Shown piece after piece: positions 6,232 to 13,283 of a stretch of 20,290 nt of DNA. The stretch is from an uncultured Clostridium sp. (GTDB taxonomy: Bacteria > Bacillota > Clostridia > Lachnospirales > Lachnospiraceae), in NCBI GenBank assembly GCA_900547035.1, contig URFM01000058.1, positions 1 to 20,290 of the forward strand, given 5' to 3'. Every line of letters begins with the position of its first letter. Position 1 is the stretch's first letter. Below the pieces are notes generated by a model, which was not told the DNA's origin, did not search any database, and saw only the letters and a program-made list of their open reading frames with translations. The position numbers and the translations under genes are program-made.

Positions 6232-7673
6232 TGAGCAAGCAGTATGAAACCGTAATCGGTCTGGAGGTTCATGTGGAGCTGGCCACCAGGACGAAGATTT
6301 TCTGCTCCTGTTCCACTAGGTTTGGCGGAGCGCCCAATACCCACACCTGCCCGGTCTGCACCGGAATGCCGGGTTCCTTGCCGGTTTTAAACCGGAAGGT
6401 GGTGGAGTACGCTATGGCGGTGGGTCTGGCGGCCAACTGCCAGATTAACCAGCTGTGCAAATTTGATAGGAAAAACTATTTTTACCCCGATAACCCTCAG
6501 AACTACCAGATTTCCCAGCTGTATCTGCCCATCTGCCACGACGGCTGGGTGGAGATTGAGACCGCCCAGGGACAGAAAAAGAAAATCGGGATTCACGAGA
6601 TACACATGGAGGAGGACGCGGGAAAACTGATTCACGACGAATGGGAGGACTGCTCCCTGGTGGATTACAACCGCAGCGGAGTTCCTCTGATTGAGATTGT
6701 GTCGGAGCCGGATATGCGCAGCGCCGACGAGGTCATCGCCTATCTGGAGAAGCTGAGGCTGATGATTCAGTATCTGGGCGCTTCCGACTGCAAGCTCCAG
6801 GAGGGCTCCATGCGGGCGGATGTCAACCTGTCCGTCCGGGAGGCCGGTTCTTCGGAATTCGGTACCAGGACGGAGATGAAGAACCTGAACTCCTTTAAGG
6901 CCATCGCCAGGGCCATTGAGGGAGAGCGGCAGCGCCAGATCGAGCTTTTGGAGGATGGAAAGGCTGTTATCCAGGAAACCAGGCGCTGGGATGATAATAA
7001 GGAAAGCTCCAAGCCCATGCGCTCCAAGGAGGACGCCAAGGATTACCGGTATTTCCCGGACCCGGATCTGCCGCCTGTGGTCATCAGCGACCAGTGGATT
7101 GAAAAGGTGCGGGCGGCCCAGCCGGAGCTGCGGGATGAAAAGATGGAGCGCTATCAGAATGAGTACGGCCTTCCCGCTTACGATGCCTCCATTTTGACGG
7201 AGAGCAAGGCCATGGCGGATTTGTTTGAGGAGACGGTGAAGCTGTGCAAAAAGCCCAAGGAGGCTTCCAACTGGCTGATGGTGGAGGCCATGCGCCTCTT
7301 AAAGGAGAAGGCCATGGAGCCGGAGGAGATGGGACTGTCTGCGGCCTCCCTGGCAGCGCTGATTGACATGGTGGAATCCAAGGAAATCAACCGGACCATC
7401 GCGAAGACCGTATTTCAGGAAATGTTCGACCAGGATCTGGATCCAAGGCAGTATGTAAAGGAGCACGGTCTTGGAATGGTAGCCGACGACGGGGCCCTGA
7501 GAAAAGCCATCGAGCAGGTGATGGAAGAAAATCCCCAGTCCGTGGCCGACTATAAGAGCGGAAAGACAAAGGCCATGGGCTATCTGGTGGGCCAGACCAT
7601 GAAGGCTATGAAAGGGAAAGCGGACCCGGCCAGCGTCAGCAGCATGGTAAAAGAAATGCTGGAGCAAATGTAA
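6231..7673 (+). CDS. gatB: Asp-tRNA(Asn)/Glu-tRNA(Gln) amidotransferase subunit B
   Basis: The 480-residue GatB phosphorylates the misacylated aminoacyl-tRNA and transfers ammonia to it. GLEVHVEL at the start, the zinc-type cysteines C25, C27, C40 and C43 (CSC...CPVC), and FDRKNYFYPDNPQNYQISQ are GatB hallmarks. The C-terminal third is the helical YqeY-like tRNA-binding tail (IDMVESKEINRTIAKTVFQEM, then a closing SVSSMVKEMLEQM). The in-frame TTG at 6228 could serve, but the ATG at 6231 is 9 bases after AGGGAGG and overlaps the gatA stop by one base. It is the last gene of the T-box operon; no terminator is visible before the next promoter at 7678. Confidence 0.98.
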   Translation: MSKQYETVIGLEVHVELATRTKIFCSCSTRFGGAPNTHTCPVCTGMPGSLPVLNRKVVEYAMAVGLAANCQINQLCKFDRKNYFYPDNPQNYQISQLYLPICHDGWVEIETAQGQKKKIGIHEIHMEEDAGKLIHDEWEDCSLVDYNRSGVPLIEIVSEPDMRSADEVIAYLEKLRLMIQYLGASDCKLQEGSMRADVNLSVREAGSSEFGTRTEMKNLNSFKAIARAIEGERQRQIELLEDGKAVIQETRRWDDNKESSKPMRSKEDAKDYRYFPDPDLPPVVISDQWIEKVRAAQPELRDEKMERYQNEYGLPAYDASILTESKAMADLFEETVKLCKKPKEASNWLMVEAMRLLKEKAMEPEEMGLSAASLAALIDMVESKEINRTIAKTVFQEMFDQDLDPRQYVKEHGLGMVADDGALRKAIEQVMEENPQSVADYKSGKTKAMGYLVGQTMKAMKGKADPASVSSMVKEMLEQM

Positions 7674-7677
7674 GGTA

Positions 7678-7706
7678 TTGACGAGACGCCCGGATGGTGA
7701 TATGCT
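7678..7706 (+). promoter_or_regulatory. Extended -10 promoter of the aspartate aminotransferase gene
   Basis: TTGACG (7678-7683), a 17-base spacer and TATGCT (7701-7706) preceded by TGA, an extended -10. It starts four bases after the gatB stop and gives the next gene a T-box-independent supply of transcript. Confidence 0.75.
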
Positions 7707-7783
7707 ATGTAACGAGTGTAAATTTAGCAAAGACAAATGTGTGTCAGGCAAATACAAACCGAAAAATGAGGAGGATAATATTC

Positions 7784-9073
7784 ATGAAGCCATATGCTGA
7801 AATGACCAGAGAGGAGCTCCTTGCCCTCCGCAAGGAGCTGAAGGCCCAGTATCGGGAGATGCAGTCCAAGGATTTGAGGCTGGATATGTCCCGCGGAAAG
7901 CCTTCTGTGGAGCAGCTGGATTTATCCATGGGAATGATGGATGTGCTGAGCAGCGACGATGACCTGACCTGCGAGGACGGAACAGACTGCCGCAATTACG
8001 GCGGACTGACGGGAATCGATGAGGCTAAGGAGCTTTTAGGGGATATGATGGAAGTCAACCCCAACAACATTATTATTTATGGAAACTCCAGTCTGAATGT
8101 GATGTACGACACCGTGTCCCGCTCCATGACCCACGGCGTGATGGGCAATACCCCCTGGTGCAAGCTGGATAAGGTAAAATTTTTGTGTCCCGTTCCCGGC
8201 TATGACCGGCATTTTGCCATTACCGAGTATTTTGGCATCGACATGATTAACGTACCTATGTCGGAAGATGGACCGGATATGGATATGGTGGAGGAGCTGG
8301 TGGCTTCCGACGACACCATTAAGGGAATCTGGTGTGTACCCAAGTATTCCAATCCCCAGGGCTACTCCTACTCCGATGAGACGGTCCGCCGCTTTGCCAG
8401 GTTAAAGCCGGCTGCCCCGGATTTTCGGATTTACTGGGACAATGCCTACGGCGTTCACCACCTTTATGACCATGACCAGGACCACCTGATTGAGATTCTG
8501 GCAGAGTGCAAACGGGCCGGAAATCCGGACTTGGTTTACAAGTTCGCCTCCACTTCCAAAATCAGTTTCCCTGGTTCCGGAATCGCCGCCATTGCGGCTT
8601 CCCACAACAATCTGGAGGATATTGAGCGCCAGCTGAAAAACCAGACCATCGGACATGATAAGGTAAATCAGCTGCGCCATGTGCGGTTCTTTGGAGATAT
8701 CCATGGTATGGTAGAGCATATGAGAAAGCACGCAGATATCATCCGCCCCAAGTTTGAAGCCGTAGAGGAGATTCTGGAGCGGGAGCTGGGCGGACTGGAG
8801 ATTGGAACCTGGACCAAGCCAAAGGGCGGCTATTTCATTTCCTTTGACTCTATGGAAGGCTGCGCTAAGGACATTGTGGCCAGATGCAAGAAGGCGGGAG
8901 TCGTGATGACAGGAGCAGGCGCCACCTACCCCTACGGAAAGGACCCCCATGACAGCAACATCCGCATCGCCCCCACTTATCCGCCGCTGGGTGACTTAAT
9001 TACCGCTACGGAGCTCTTCGCCCTGTGCGTGAAGCTGACCAGTGCGGAAAAGCTTTTAAAAACGATGGAATAA
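7784..9073 (+). CDS. Aspartate aminotransferase, subgroup 1c (AspT-like)
   Basis: A 429-residue fold-type I PLP enzyme of the Asp_aminotransf (PF12897) type, of which the Corynebacterium glutamicum AspT of about 430 residues is the known example. It interconverts aspartate/2-oxoglutarate and oxaloacetate/glutamate. The PLP lysine is K259 (FASTSKISFPG); D219-N220-A-Y222 holds the pyridine nitrogen side; YGNSSLNVMYD near residue 99 grips the phosphate; SRGKP (36-40) is the N-terminal substrate segment. The frame extends upstream to 7694, but GAGGAGG (7768-7774) fixes the ATG at 7784. Its place after the Asp/Asn-tRNA operon suits aspartate supply, yet it has its own promoter. The substrate assignment rests on family only. 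Confidence 0.88.
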   Translation: MKPYAEMTREELLALRKELKAQYREMQSKDLRLDMSRGKPSVEQLDLSMGMMDVLSSDDDLTCEDGTDCRNYGGLTGIDEAKELLGDMMEVNPNNIIIYGNSSLNVMYDTVSRSMTHGVMGNTPWCKLDKVKFLCPVPGYDRHFAITEYFGIDMINVPMSEDGPDMDMVEELVASDDTIKGIWCVPKYSNPQGYSYSDETVRRFARLKPAAPDFRIYWDNAYGVHHLYDHDQDHLIEILAECKRAGNPDLVYKFASTSKISFPGSGIAAIAASHNNLEDIERQLKNQTIGHDKVNQLRHVRFFGDIHGMVEHMRKHADIIRPKFEAVEEILERELGGLEIGTWTKPKGGYFISFDSMEGCAKDIVARCKKAGVVMTGAGATYPYGKDPHDSNIRIAPTYPPLGDLITATELFALCVKLTSAEKLLKTME

Positions 9074-9108
9074 CTGGGAAAATCATATAAGGGTAAAAGG
9101 AATCGGTT

Positions 9109-9140
9109 CTTCCAATACTGAAGAAGAGGTGTATTGGAAG
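9109..9140 (+). promoter_or_regulatory. 10-bp hairpin ending at the start codon, ribosome site in the loop
   Basis: CTTCCAATAC (9109-9118) and GTATTGGAAG (9131-9140) are exact reverse complements. The 12-base loop holds GAAGAAGAGGT, the only reasonable ribosome site for the ATG at 9141. The stem ends on the base before the ATG. It could control translation or be a repressor operator; no T run follows, so it is not a terminator. Confidence 0.6.
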
Positions 9141-9743
9141 ATGAAACAGGAGAAAAAGCGGAAGCTCTTTCGGGGAAAATATGATGGTTTCACCCTTTTT
9201 CTTGTGCCGGGACTAACCTTGTGTCTGGCCTCCCTGGAGAATTGGTTTGGAACCAATCTGTCGGTGGTGTGCAGTACCGGAGGGCTGCGGCTGGGCTTTG
9301 CCTTATGGGGAATTCTGTCGGGGATTTATTATATGCGGTATACCTTTTATCTGTTTCGTCTGGGTAATTACCGGGAGGGAGCGGGAAGAGGTTTGGTTTT
9401 TACGGCAGGAGGTTTTCTGATTGCGGCGGTTTTGATTCCGTATGAGCCGGATTTAAAACCTCAGGCAGCAATTCTTCACGTGGCTTTGGCCTTCTTGGCT
9501 CCCGTGCTTTTAGCCGGTGCGCTGACCTTGTTTCTTCGTTTTATCAGCCGCTGCAGCAGGAAGCGGTTTCGAAAAGCCTGGCAGATCATGTGGTATTTGG
9601 AGGGAGGTGCGCTGGCCGTGTTTTTGACGGCCGGTTTTATCAACAGCTTTCTGGAGCTGTATGTGGTGACGGGGTTGTGTGGCTATTTAAGGTATTTGGA
9701 GCGTCTGCTCAGGAAGGGGATTTCTCCATTACGAAGTTGGTGA
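9141..9743 (+). CDS. Unknown membrane protein with five predicted helices
   Basis: I do not recognise this 200-residue protein. A basic N-terminus (KQEKKRKLFRGK) is followed by hydrophobic stretches near residues 17-35, 50-72, 84-101, 108-134 and 155-177, and a basic C-terminus. Charged loops (FRLGNYREG, RFISRCSRKRFRK) suggest the N-terminus is cytoplasmic. No catalytic or transport motif is visible. A GTG at 9129 is in frame, but AGAGGT (9125-9130) suits the ATG at 9141 better. It lies 67 bases after the aminotransferase with no terminator between, so it may be cotranscribed. Its last 35 bases overlap the end of the minus-strand GNAT gene. Base use is plainer and more AT-rich at wobble positions than in aspT. 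Confidence 0.7.
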   Translation: MKQEKKRKLFRGKYDGFTLFLVPGLTLCLASLENWFGTNLSVVCSTGGLRLGFALWGILSGIYYMRYTFYLFRLGNYREGAGRGLVFTAGGFLIAAVLIPYEPDLKPQAAILHVALAFLAPVLLAGALTLFLRFISRCSRKRFRKAWQIMWYLEGGALAVFLTAGFINSFLELYVVTGLCGYLRYLERLLRKGISPLRSW

Positions 9744-10716
9744 GGAGGATTCCCTTCCGCTCCACCTGTTGCTCTCGTTTCACCTGGTAGCCCCGTTTCT
9801 CAAAGAATGGGCGGGCGGTGATGGAGGCGTGGGTGGTCAGAACGCCGGAGACGGATGCTTCCAGAAGGCCGCAGAGGGCGGAGGCAATTCCCATGCCCTG
9901 ATAATCGGCGTGAACGTAGAGGCGGTCCAGATAACCGCTTTCGTTGATGTCTCCAAAGCCCGCGATACGGCCGCCTTTCAGGGCCACCAGGCTGTAGTGA
10001 GCCAGCAGGGAACGGTTCCAGGCCTCCAAATCCGGATGACCGTCCGCCCAGGCGTCCAGCTGCGCTTCTGTGTAATCTCTGGCGTTGACGGTGTGGACGG
10101 TTCGGTAAAAAAGCCGGGTAATCTCCAGGCAGTCGCCGGGCCGGTATTCTCTGATTGTAATATCATCTATAGTTGCCGGGGCCTCCTGCTCCGGCAGCAG
10201 AAGCTCAAAAGCTCTGTAGTTGGTCCAGCCAGTATCTTCATAGTACATGGGAACCGTGCCTACATATTGGAACCCCACTGCCCGGTATGCCCGTTCGGCG
10301 GGAATATTTCCCTCCAGAACGTCCAGACGGATGGTGGGGATTTTCTGCTCTTTAGCGAAAGCGATGACGAACCGGGCCATTTCCCTGGCGATTCCTCTCC
10401 CGGAAAAACGGGGGTCTACTCCCAGAGCGTGGATGACCAGAAGCTGGGAGTTTGGAGGATTGACCGACCATTTCAGCGCCCGGTATCCTTCATTATATTC
10501 GTGATTGACAATCATACAGGAAACGATTTGCCCCTCCAGCCAGCCGCAGTAGAGCTGGCCTTTTTTAATGGAATCCAGCAGGTAGTCATAGGCAGGATAG
10601 ATGCCCTTCTCCCAGCCGGGGTGAAAGGGACTGTTCTCCATGGAGTCGATGAGGGAATCGTAGAAATCTTTGACAGCCTCATATTCTGCCCGTTTTGCGG
10701 CTCTAATGTTCAGCAT
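9709..10716 (-). CDS. Tandem two-domain GNAT acetyltransferase
   Basis: A 335-residue protein with two GNAT modules. The first (about 1-175) has IHALGVDPRF followed by the acetyl-CoA loop RFSGRGIA (103-110) and ends in AERAYRAVGFQYVG. The second (about 185-335) has YLDRLYVHADYQGMGIA, with its loop at 271-278, and a terminal FFEKRGYQV; it resembles the YafP type (RDYTEAQLDAWA). Both Q/R-x-x-G-x-G/A loops look intact, so both domains may bind acetyl-CoA. The frame starts at 10737, but AAAGGAGG lies inside that extension and the ATG at 10716 follows it by 7-8 bases. The acceptor substrate (amine, amino acid, peptide or drug) is unknown. It ends tail to tail with the membrane gene, overlapping by 35 bases. 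Confidence 0.88.
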   Translation of the reverse strand: MLNIRAAKRAEYEAVKDFYDSLIDSMENSPFHPGWEKGIYPAYDYLLDSIKKGQLYCGWLEGQIVSCMIVNHEYNEGYRALKWSVNPPNSQLLVIHALGVDPRFSGRGIAREMARFVIAFAKEQKIPTIRLDVLEGNIPAERAYRAVGFQYVGTVPMYYEDTGWTNYRAFELLLPEQEAPATIDDITIREYRPGDCLEITRLFYRTVHTVNARDYTEAQLDAWADGHPDLEAWNRSLLAHYSLVALKGGRIAGFGDINESGYLDRLYVHADYQGMGIASALCGLLEASVSGVLTTHASITARPFFEKRGYQVKREQQVERKGILLTNFVMEKSPS

Positions 10717-10753
10717 ATGGCGGCCTCCTTTATTCATAGTGCTTGCTTATGGT

Positions 10754-10782
10754 AGTTTAACACATTGCCCGGTATTTTTCTA
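10754..10782 (-). promoter_or_regulatory. Possible promoter of the GNAT gene
   Basis: On the minus strand TAGAAA and TAAACT are 17 bases apart, and TGT precedes the second box as an extended -10. Matches to consensus are only moderate (4 of 6 in each box), so this is tentative. Confidence 0.3.
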
Positions 10783-10889
10783 CGGTGGAAAATTTTTCAT
10801 ATTTTTAAGAAACCATCCATAGTTCCAACACAGAATGGTCACAAAATCCCGGTATGCTGAAACACAGCAAGGACATCCGATGTGAAAAC

Positions 10890-10939
10890 GAGAGTAAAAA
10901 CATACTTAATGAACAAGCTTAACGCCGGTTTTTGCTCTC
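10890..10939 (+). promoter_or_regulatory. Inverted repeat in the leader of the alarmone synthetase gene
   Basis: GAGAGTAAAAAC (10890-10901) and GTTTTTGCTCTC (10928-10939) can form a 12-bp stem with one wobble pair and a 26-base loop, followed by ATTTT. It looks like a weak terminator or attenuator 60 bases ahead of the ATG at 10999. The 261 bases between 10738 and 10998 hold nothing else clear; no convincing -35/-10 pair was found. Confidence 0.45.
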
Positions 10940-10998
10940 ATTTTCCCGCCGTCCTGAATTGTTGTGCGGAAAATAACGAAAGAGAGTATGGACAGAGG

Positions 10999-11604
10999 AT
11001 GACAAACGAGCAGTATTATGAACTGATTAAGCCCTACGAAGACGCCAGCCGGATGCTGTTGGGGAGGTTGGAGCTGTTGAACCGAAATCTGTATGCCAGT
11101 CGGCTGGAATACGGGCCTATTCACAATATTCAGAGCCGGATTAAGGAGAAGAAAAGCATCGAGGACAAGCTGCATCGGCTGGGCCATAGGGACGGGGTGC
11201 TGAATGCAAGAGATTATCTCCAGGATATTGCGGGGATCCGAATGATCTGTTACTTTGTGGATGATATCTACAATATGGTGGCTGTCTTGAAAAAACAGTC
11301 AGACCTGGTAATTATGAAGGAGAAGGACTATATCGCCTTCCCGAAACCCAACGGATACCGAAGCTATCATATTGTGGTGGGAATGCCGGTGTACTGCCTG
11401 GATACCATGGAATATTTTCCGGTGGAAGTGCAGTTTCGCACGATGTCTATGGACTTCTGGGCCAGTATGGAACACAGAATTTGCTATAAGAAAAGTCCGG
11501 AGCATCGGGAAATTTTGGAGCAGGAATTCCGAAAATACGCCGGAGTTTTGCAGGAAATAGAGGAGCAGTTTGAAAAGTACAGTGATGTCAGCAGAAAGCG
11601 TTGA
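10999..11604 (+). CDS. Small alarmone synthetase, RelQ/RelP type (GTP pyrophosphokinase)
   Basis: A 201-residue single-domain (p)ppGpp synthetase that moves pyrophosphate from ATP to GDP/GTP in the stringent response. Visible motifs: SRIKEKKSIEDKL (46-58) for ATP binding, DIAGIRM with D76 as Mg ligand, the G-loop KPNGYRSYH (116-124), and E143 in PVEVQFRTMSMDFWASMEH, the second metal ligand and signature. There is no hydrolase domain, TGS or ACT domain, so it is not RelA/Rel. The frame is open from a GTG at 10882, but that stretch contains a hairpin and does not resemble the family, whereas MTNEQYYELIKPYE from 10999 does. The ribosome site for 10999 is poor (AGAGG abuts the ATG), so expression may be low. 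The choice between RelQ and RelP is unsettled. Confidence 0.9.
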   Translation: MTNEQYYELIKPYEDASRMLLGRLELLNRNLYASRLEYGPIHNIQSRIKEKKSIEDKLHRLGHRDGVLNARDYLQDIAGIRMICYFVDDIYNMVAVLKKQSDLVIMKEKDYIAFPKPNGYRSYHIVVGMPVYCLDTMEYFPVEVQFRTMSMDFWASMEHRICYKKSPEHREILEQEFRKYAGVLQEIEEQFEKYSDVSRKR

Positions 11605-11654
11605 CTTTTTAAGGAGGCCATTATAAAATTGTTGTGAGTTATCATATGAGCTGC

Positions 11655-11675
11655 GCTGCGAGAAATTCTCTCAGC
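11655..11675 (+). repeat. Short inverted repeat after the alarmone synthetase gene
   Basis: GCTG, one mismatch, GAGA, a 3-base loop, then TCTC, mismatch and CAGC. There is no T run, so it may be a 3'-end stabilising hairpin or chance. The stretch 11605-11873 holds this, the hairpin at 11789 and a doubtful 42-codon frame. Confidence 0.35.
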
Positions 11676-11788
11676 AAAGGGATACAATCAAACAGGGACG
11701 CTGACCGAAAGAAGATTCTGAAGGGAAGAAACATGAAAAAGCATGAGCGGGGAAAGAACGGAAAACCAGCTTATGCAGGCGTGATATC

Positions 11789-11819
11789 GGCAGACTTCTT
11801 TTCGGAAGCCTGCCTTTTT
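11789..11819 (+). terminator. Terminator or attenuator ahead of the hyd operon
   Basis: GGCAG/CTGCC and CTTC/GAAG stack with one mismatch around a 6-base loop, followed by five Ts. An upstream GCAGGC (11775-11780) is complementary to GCCTGC (11808-11813) and could compete for the right arm. It either ends the alarmone synthetase transcript or attenuates the hyd genes, which begin 54 bases later; no good promoter was seen between. Confidence 0.65.
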
Positions 11820-11873
11820 GTCGTATCAAAAACTTTAAAGGATGAGAGCTTTAATTGAAAACAGGAGGAGTAA

Positions 11874-12146
11874 ATGGGACAAATGGAGACAAGGATTGCC
11901 GTAATCGGCATTATCGTGGAGGATAAGGATAAGGCGGACCAGGTGAACGCCCTGCTCCACCAGTATGGGAAATTCATCATTGGCCGAATGGGACTGCCCT
12001 ACGAGAAGAAGCAGGTAAATATTATCAGTGTGGTGCTGGACGCCCCGTCGGATATCATCAGCGCCCTGTCGGGAAAGCTGGGAAAACTGCCGGGGGTCAG
12101 TTCCAAGGCCCTTTACACCAAGGCCGGTGAGGGGGCCCAGGGATGA
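11874..12146 (+). CDS. TM1266-family iron-only hydrogenase system regulator
   Basis: A 90-residue protein of the family named after Thermotoga TM1266, small ACT/NikR-C-like proteins found next to [FeFe]-hydrogenase genes. Family features: a beta strand IAVIGIIVEDKDKADQVN, then QYGKFIIGRMGLPY, then NIISVVLDAPSDIISALSGKLGKLPGV. The domain may bind a small ligand; the sequence has no DNA-binding region, so the word regulator reflects the family name, not proof. AGGAGG lies 5 bases before the ATG. The stop overlaps the ATG of hydE by four bases (ATGA), so the two are translationally coupled. Confidence 0.92.
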   Translation: MGQMETRIAVIGIIVEDKDKADQVNALLHQYGKFIIGRMGLPYEKKQVNIISVVLDAPSDIISALSGKLGKLPGVSSKALYTKAGEGAQG

Positions 12147-13210
12147 GCGGCAAAGAGAGGGAGGAGATGGGAAGAAAACTTCTGGATGTTCTGGAGGAAC
12201 GGCACAGCCTGAGCCGGGGGGAATGGCGTTTCTTGCTGGAAAACCGCGGCGGAGAGCTGTCCGGAGAGGTGTTTTCAAGAGCTGCGGCCCTTCGGGACCG
12301 GATTTATGGAAAAAAAGTTTTTGTGAGGGGACTGATTGAATTTACGAACTACTGCCGGTGCGACTGCCGCTACTGCGGCATTCGCAGAAGCAACAAAAAT
12401 GTCAGCCGCTACCGCTTGGCCCCGGATCAGATTATGAACTGCTGCAAAGCCGGATATGAACTGGGGTTTCGCACTTTCGTGCTCCAGGGCGGGGAGGATC
12501 CCTATTTTACGGACCAGCGCATGGTGGAGCTGATTCGAACCATCAAAGGAGAATTTCCCGACTGCGCTCTGACCTTGTCCATCGGGGAACGGTCCAGGGA
12601 GAGCTACGCCGCCTTCCGCCAGGCAGGAGCGGACCGGTATCTGCTGCGCCATGAGACAGCCAATGAGGAACATTACCGGCTGCTTCATCCCGAGGAGCAG
12701 ACACTGAAAAATCGGATGGAATGTCTGAAAAACCTGAAGGAACTGGGCTATCAGACGGGGGCCGGCTGCATGGTGGGCTCTCCGGGACAGACGGTGGAAT
12801 GTCTTATTGATGATTTGGAATACCTGACAGAGCTTCAGCCGGAAATGGTTGGCATAGGTCCTTTCATTCCCCACCACGATACGCCCTTTCGCGGCTGTCC
12901 ATCCGGCAGTGTGGAGCTGACCTTGTATCTGCTGGGACTGGTACGTCTCCTTCTTCCCTCAGTGCTGCTGCCGGCCACCACGGCCCTGGGAACCGCGGCG
13001 GAGGGAGGACGGGAACTAGGGGTTAAGGCCGGCGCCAATGTGGTGATGCCCAACCTGTCCCCTGAGAATGTGCGGGAGAAATACCTCCTTTACGACAATA
13101 AAATTCACACAGGCAGAGAAGCGGCCGAATGTCTGGAAGATCTGAAGCAGTCCATGGCGGCCATTGGCTACGAGGTTGTTGTGGACAGGGGGGATTTTAT
13201 CCCCTGCTAA
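12143..13210 (+). CDS. hydE: [FeFe]-hydrogenase maturase HydE, radical SAM
   Basis: A 355-residue radical SAM enzyme that takes part in building the dithiomethylamine-bridged diiron precursor of the H-cluster. The Cx3Cx2C cluster motif is C71, C75 and C78 in NYCRCDCRYCG, with an added C73 between. GGEDP follows at the SAM-binding strand, and GAGCMVGSPGQT and GPFIPHHDTPF are characteristic of HydE. It lies in the order TM1266-hydE-hydG-hydF. The length is normal. PylB and BioB are related, but the HydE-specific blocks and neighbours decide. Confidence 0.97.
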   Translation: MSGKEREEMGRKLLDVLEERHSLSRGEWRFLLENRGGELSGEVFSRAAALRDRIYGKKVFVRGLIEFTNYCRCDCRYCGIRRSNKNVSRYRLAPDQIMNCCKAGYELGFRTFVLQGGEDPYFTDQRMVELIRTIKGEFPDCALTLSIGERSRESYAAFRQAGADRYLLRHETANEEHYRLLHPEEQTLKNRMECLKNLKELGYQTGAGCMVGSPGQTVECLIDDLEYLTELQPEMVGIGPFIPHHDTPFRGCPSGSVELTLYLLGLVRLLLPSVLLPATTALGTAAEGGRELGVKAGANVVMPNLSPENVREKYLLYDNKIHTGREAAECLEDLKQSMAAIGYEVVVDRGDFIPC

Positions 13211-13283
13211 GATGAGCCGGCCTGAAGAGATCTATTTTGACGGGAAAGAAAGCCTGACCCGGAAATGAAAGGAAGGATAGAAA

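Noticed and set aside
9769..10755. Open frame of 328 codons on the plus strand
   Set aside because: It lies opposite the tandem GNAT gene, which has two clear acetyl-CoA loops and a good ribosome site. The plus-strand frame has no family pattern and is a shadow.
10882..10998. GTG start giving a 39-residue N-terminal extension of the alarmone synthetase
   Set aside because: The extension does not resemble the family and contains a 12-bp inverted repeat; the family N-terminus begins at 10999. AAGGA before the GTG keeps a small doubt.
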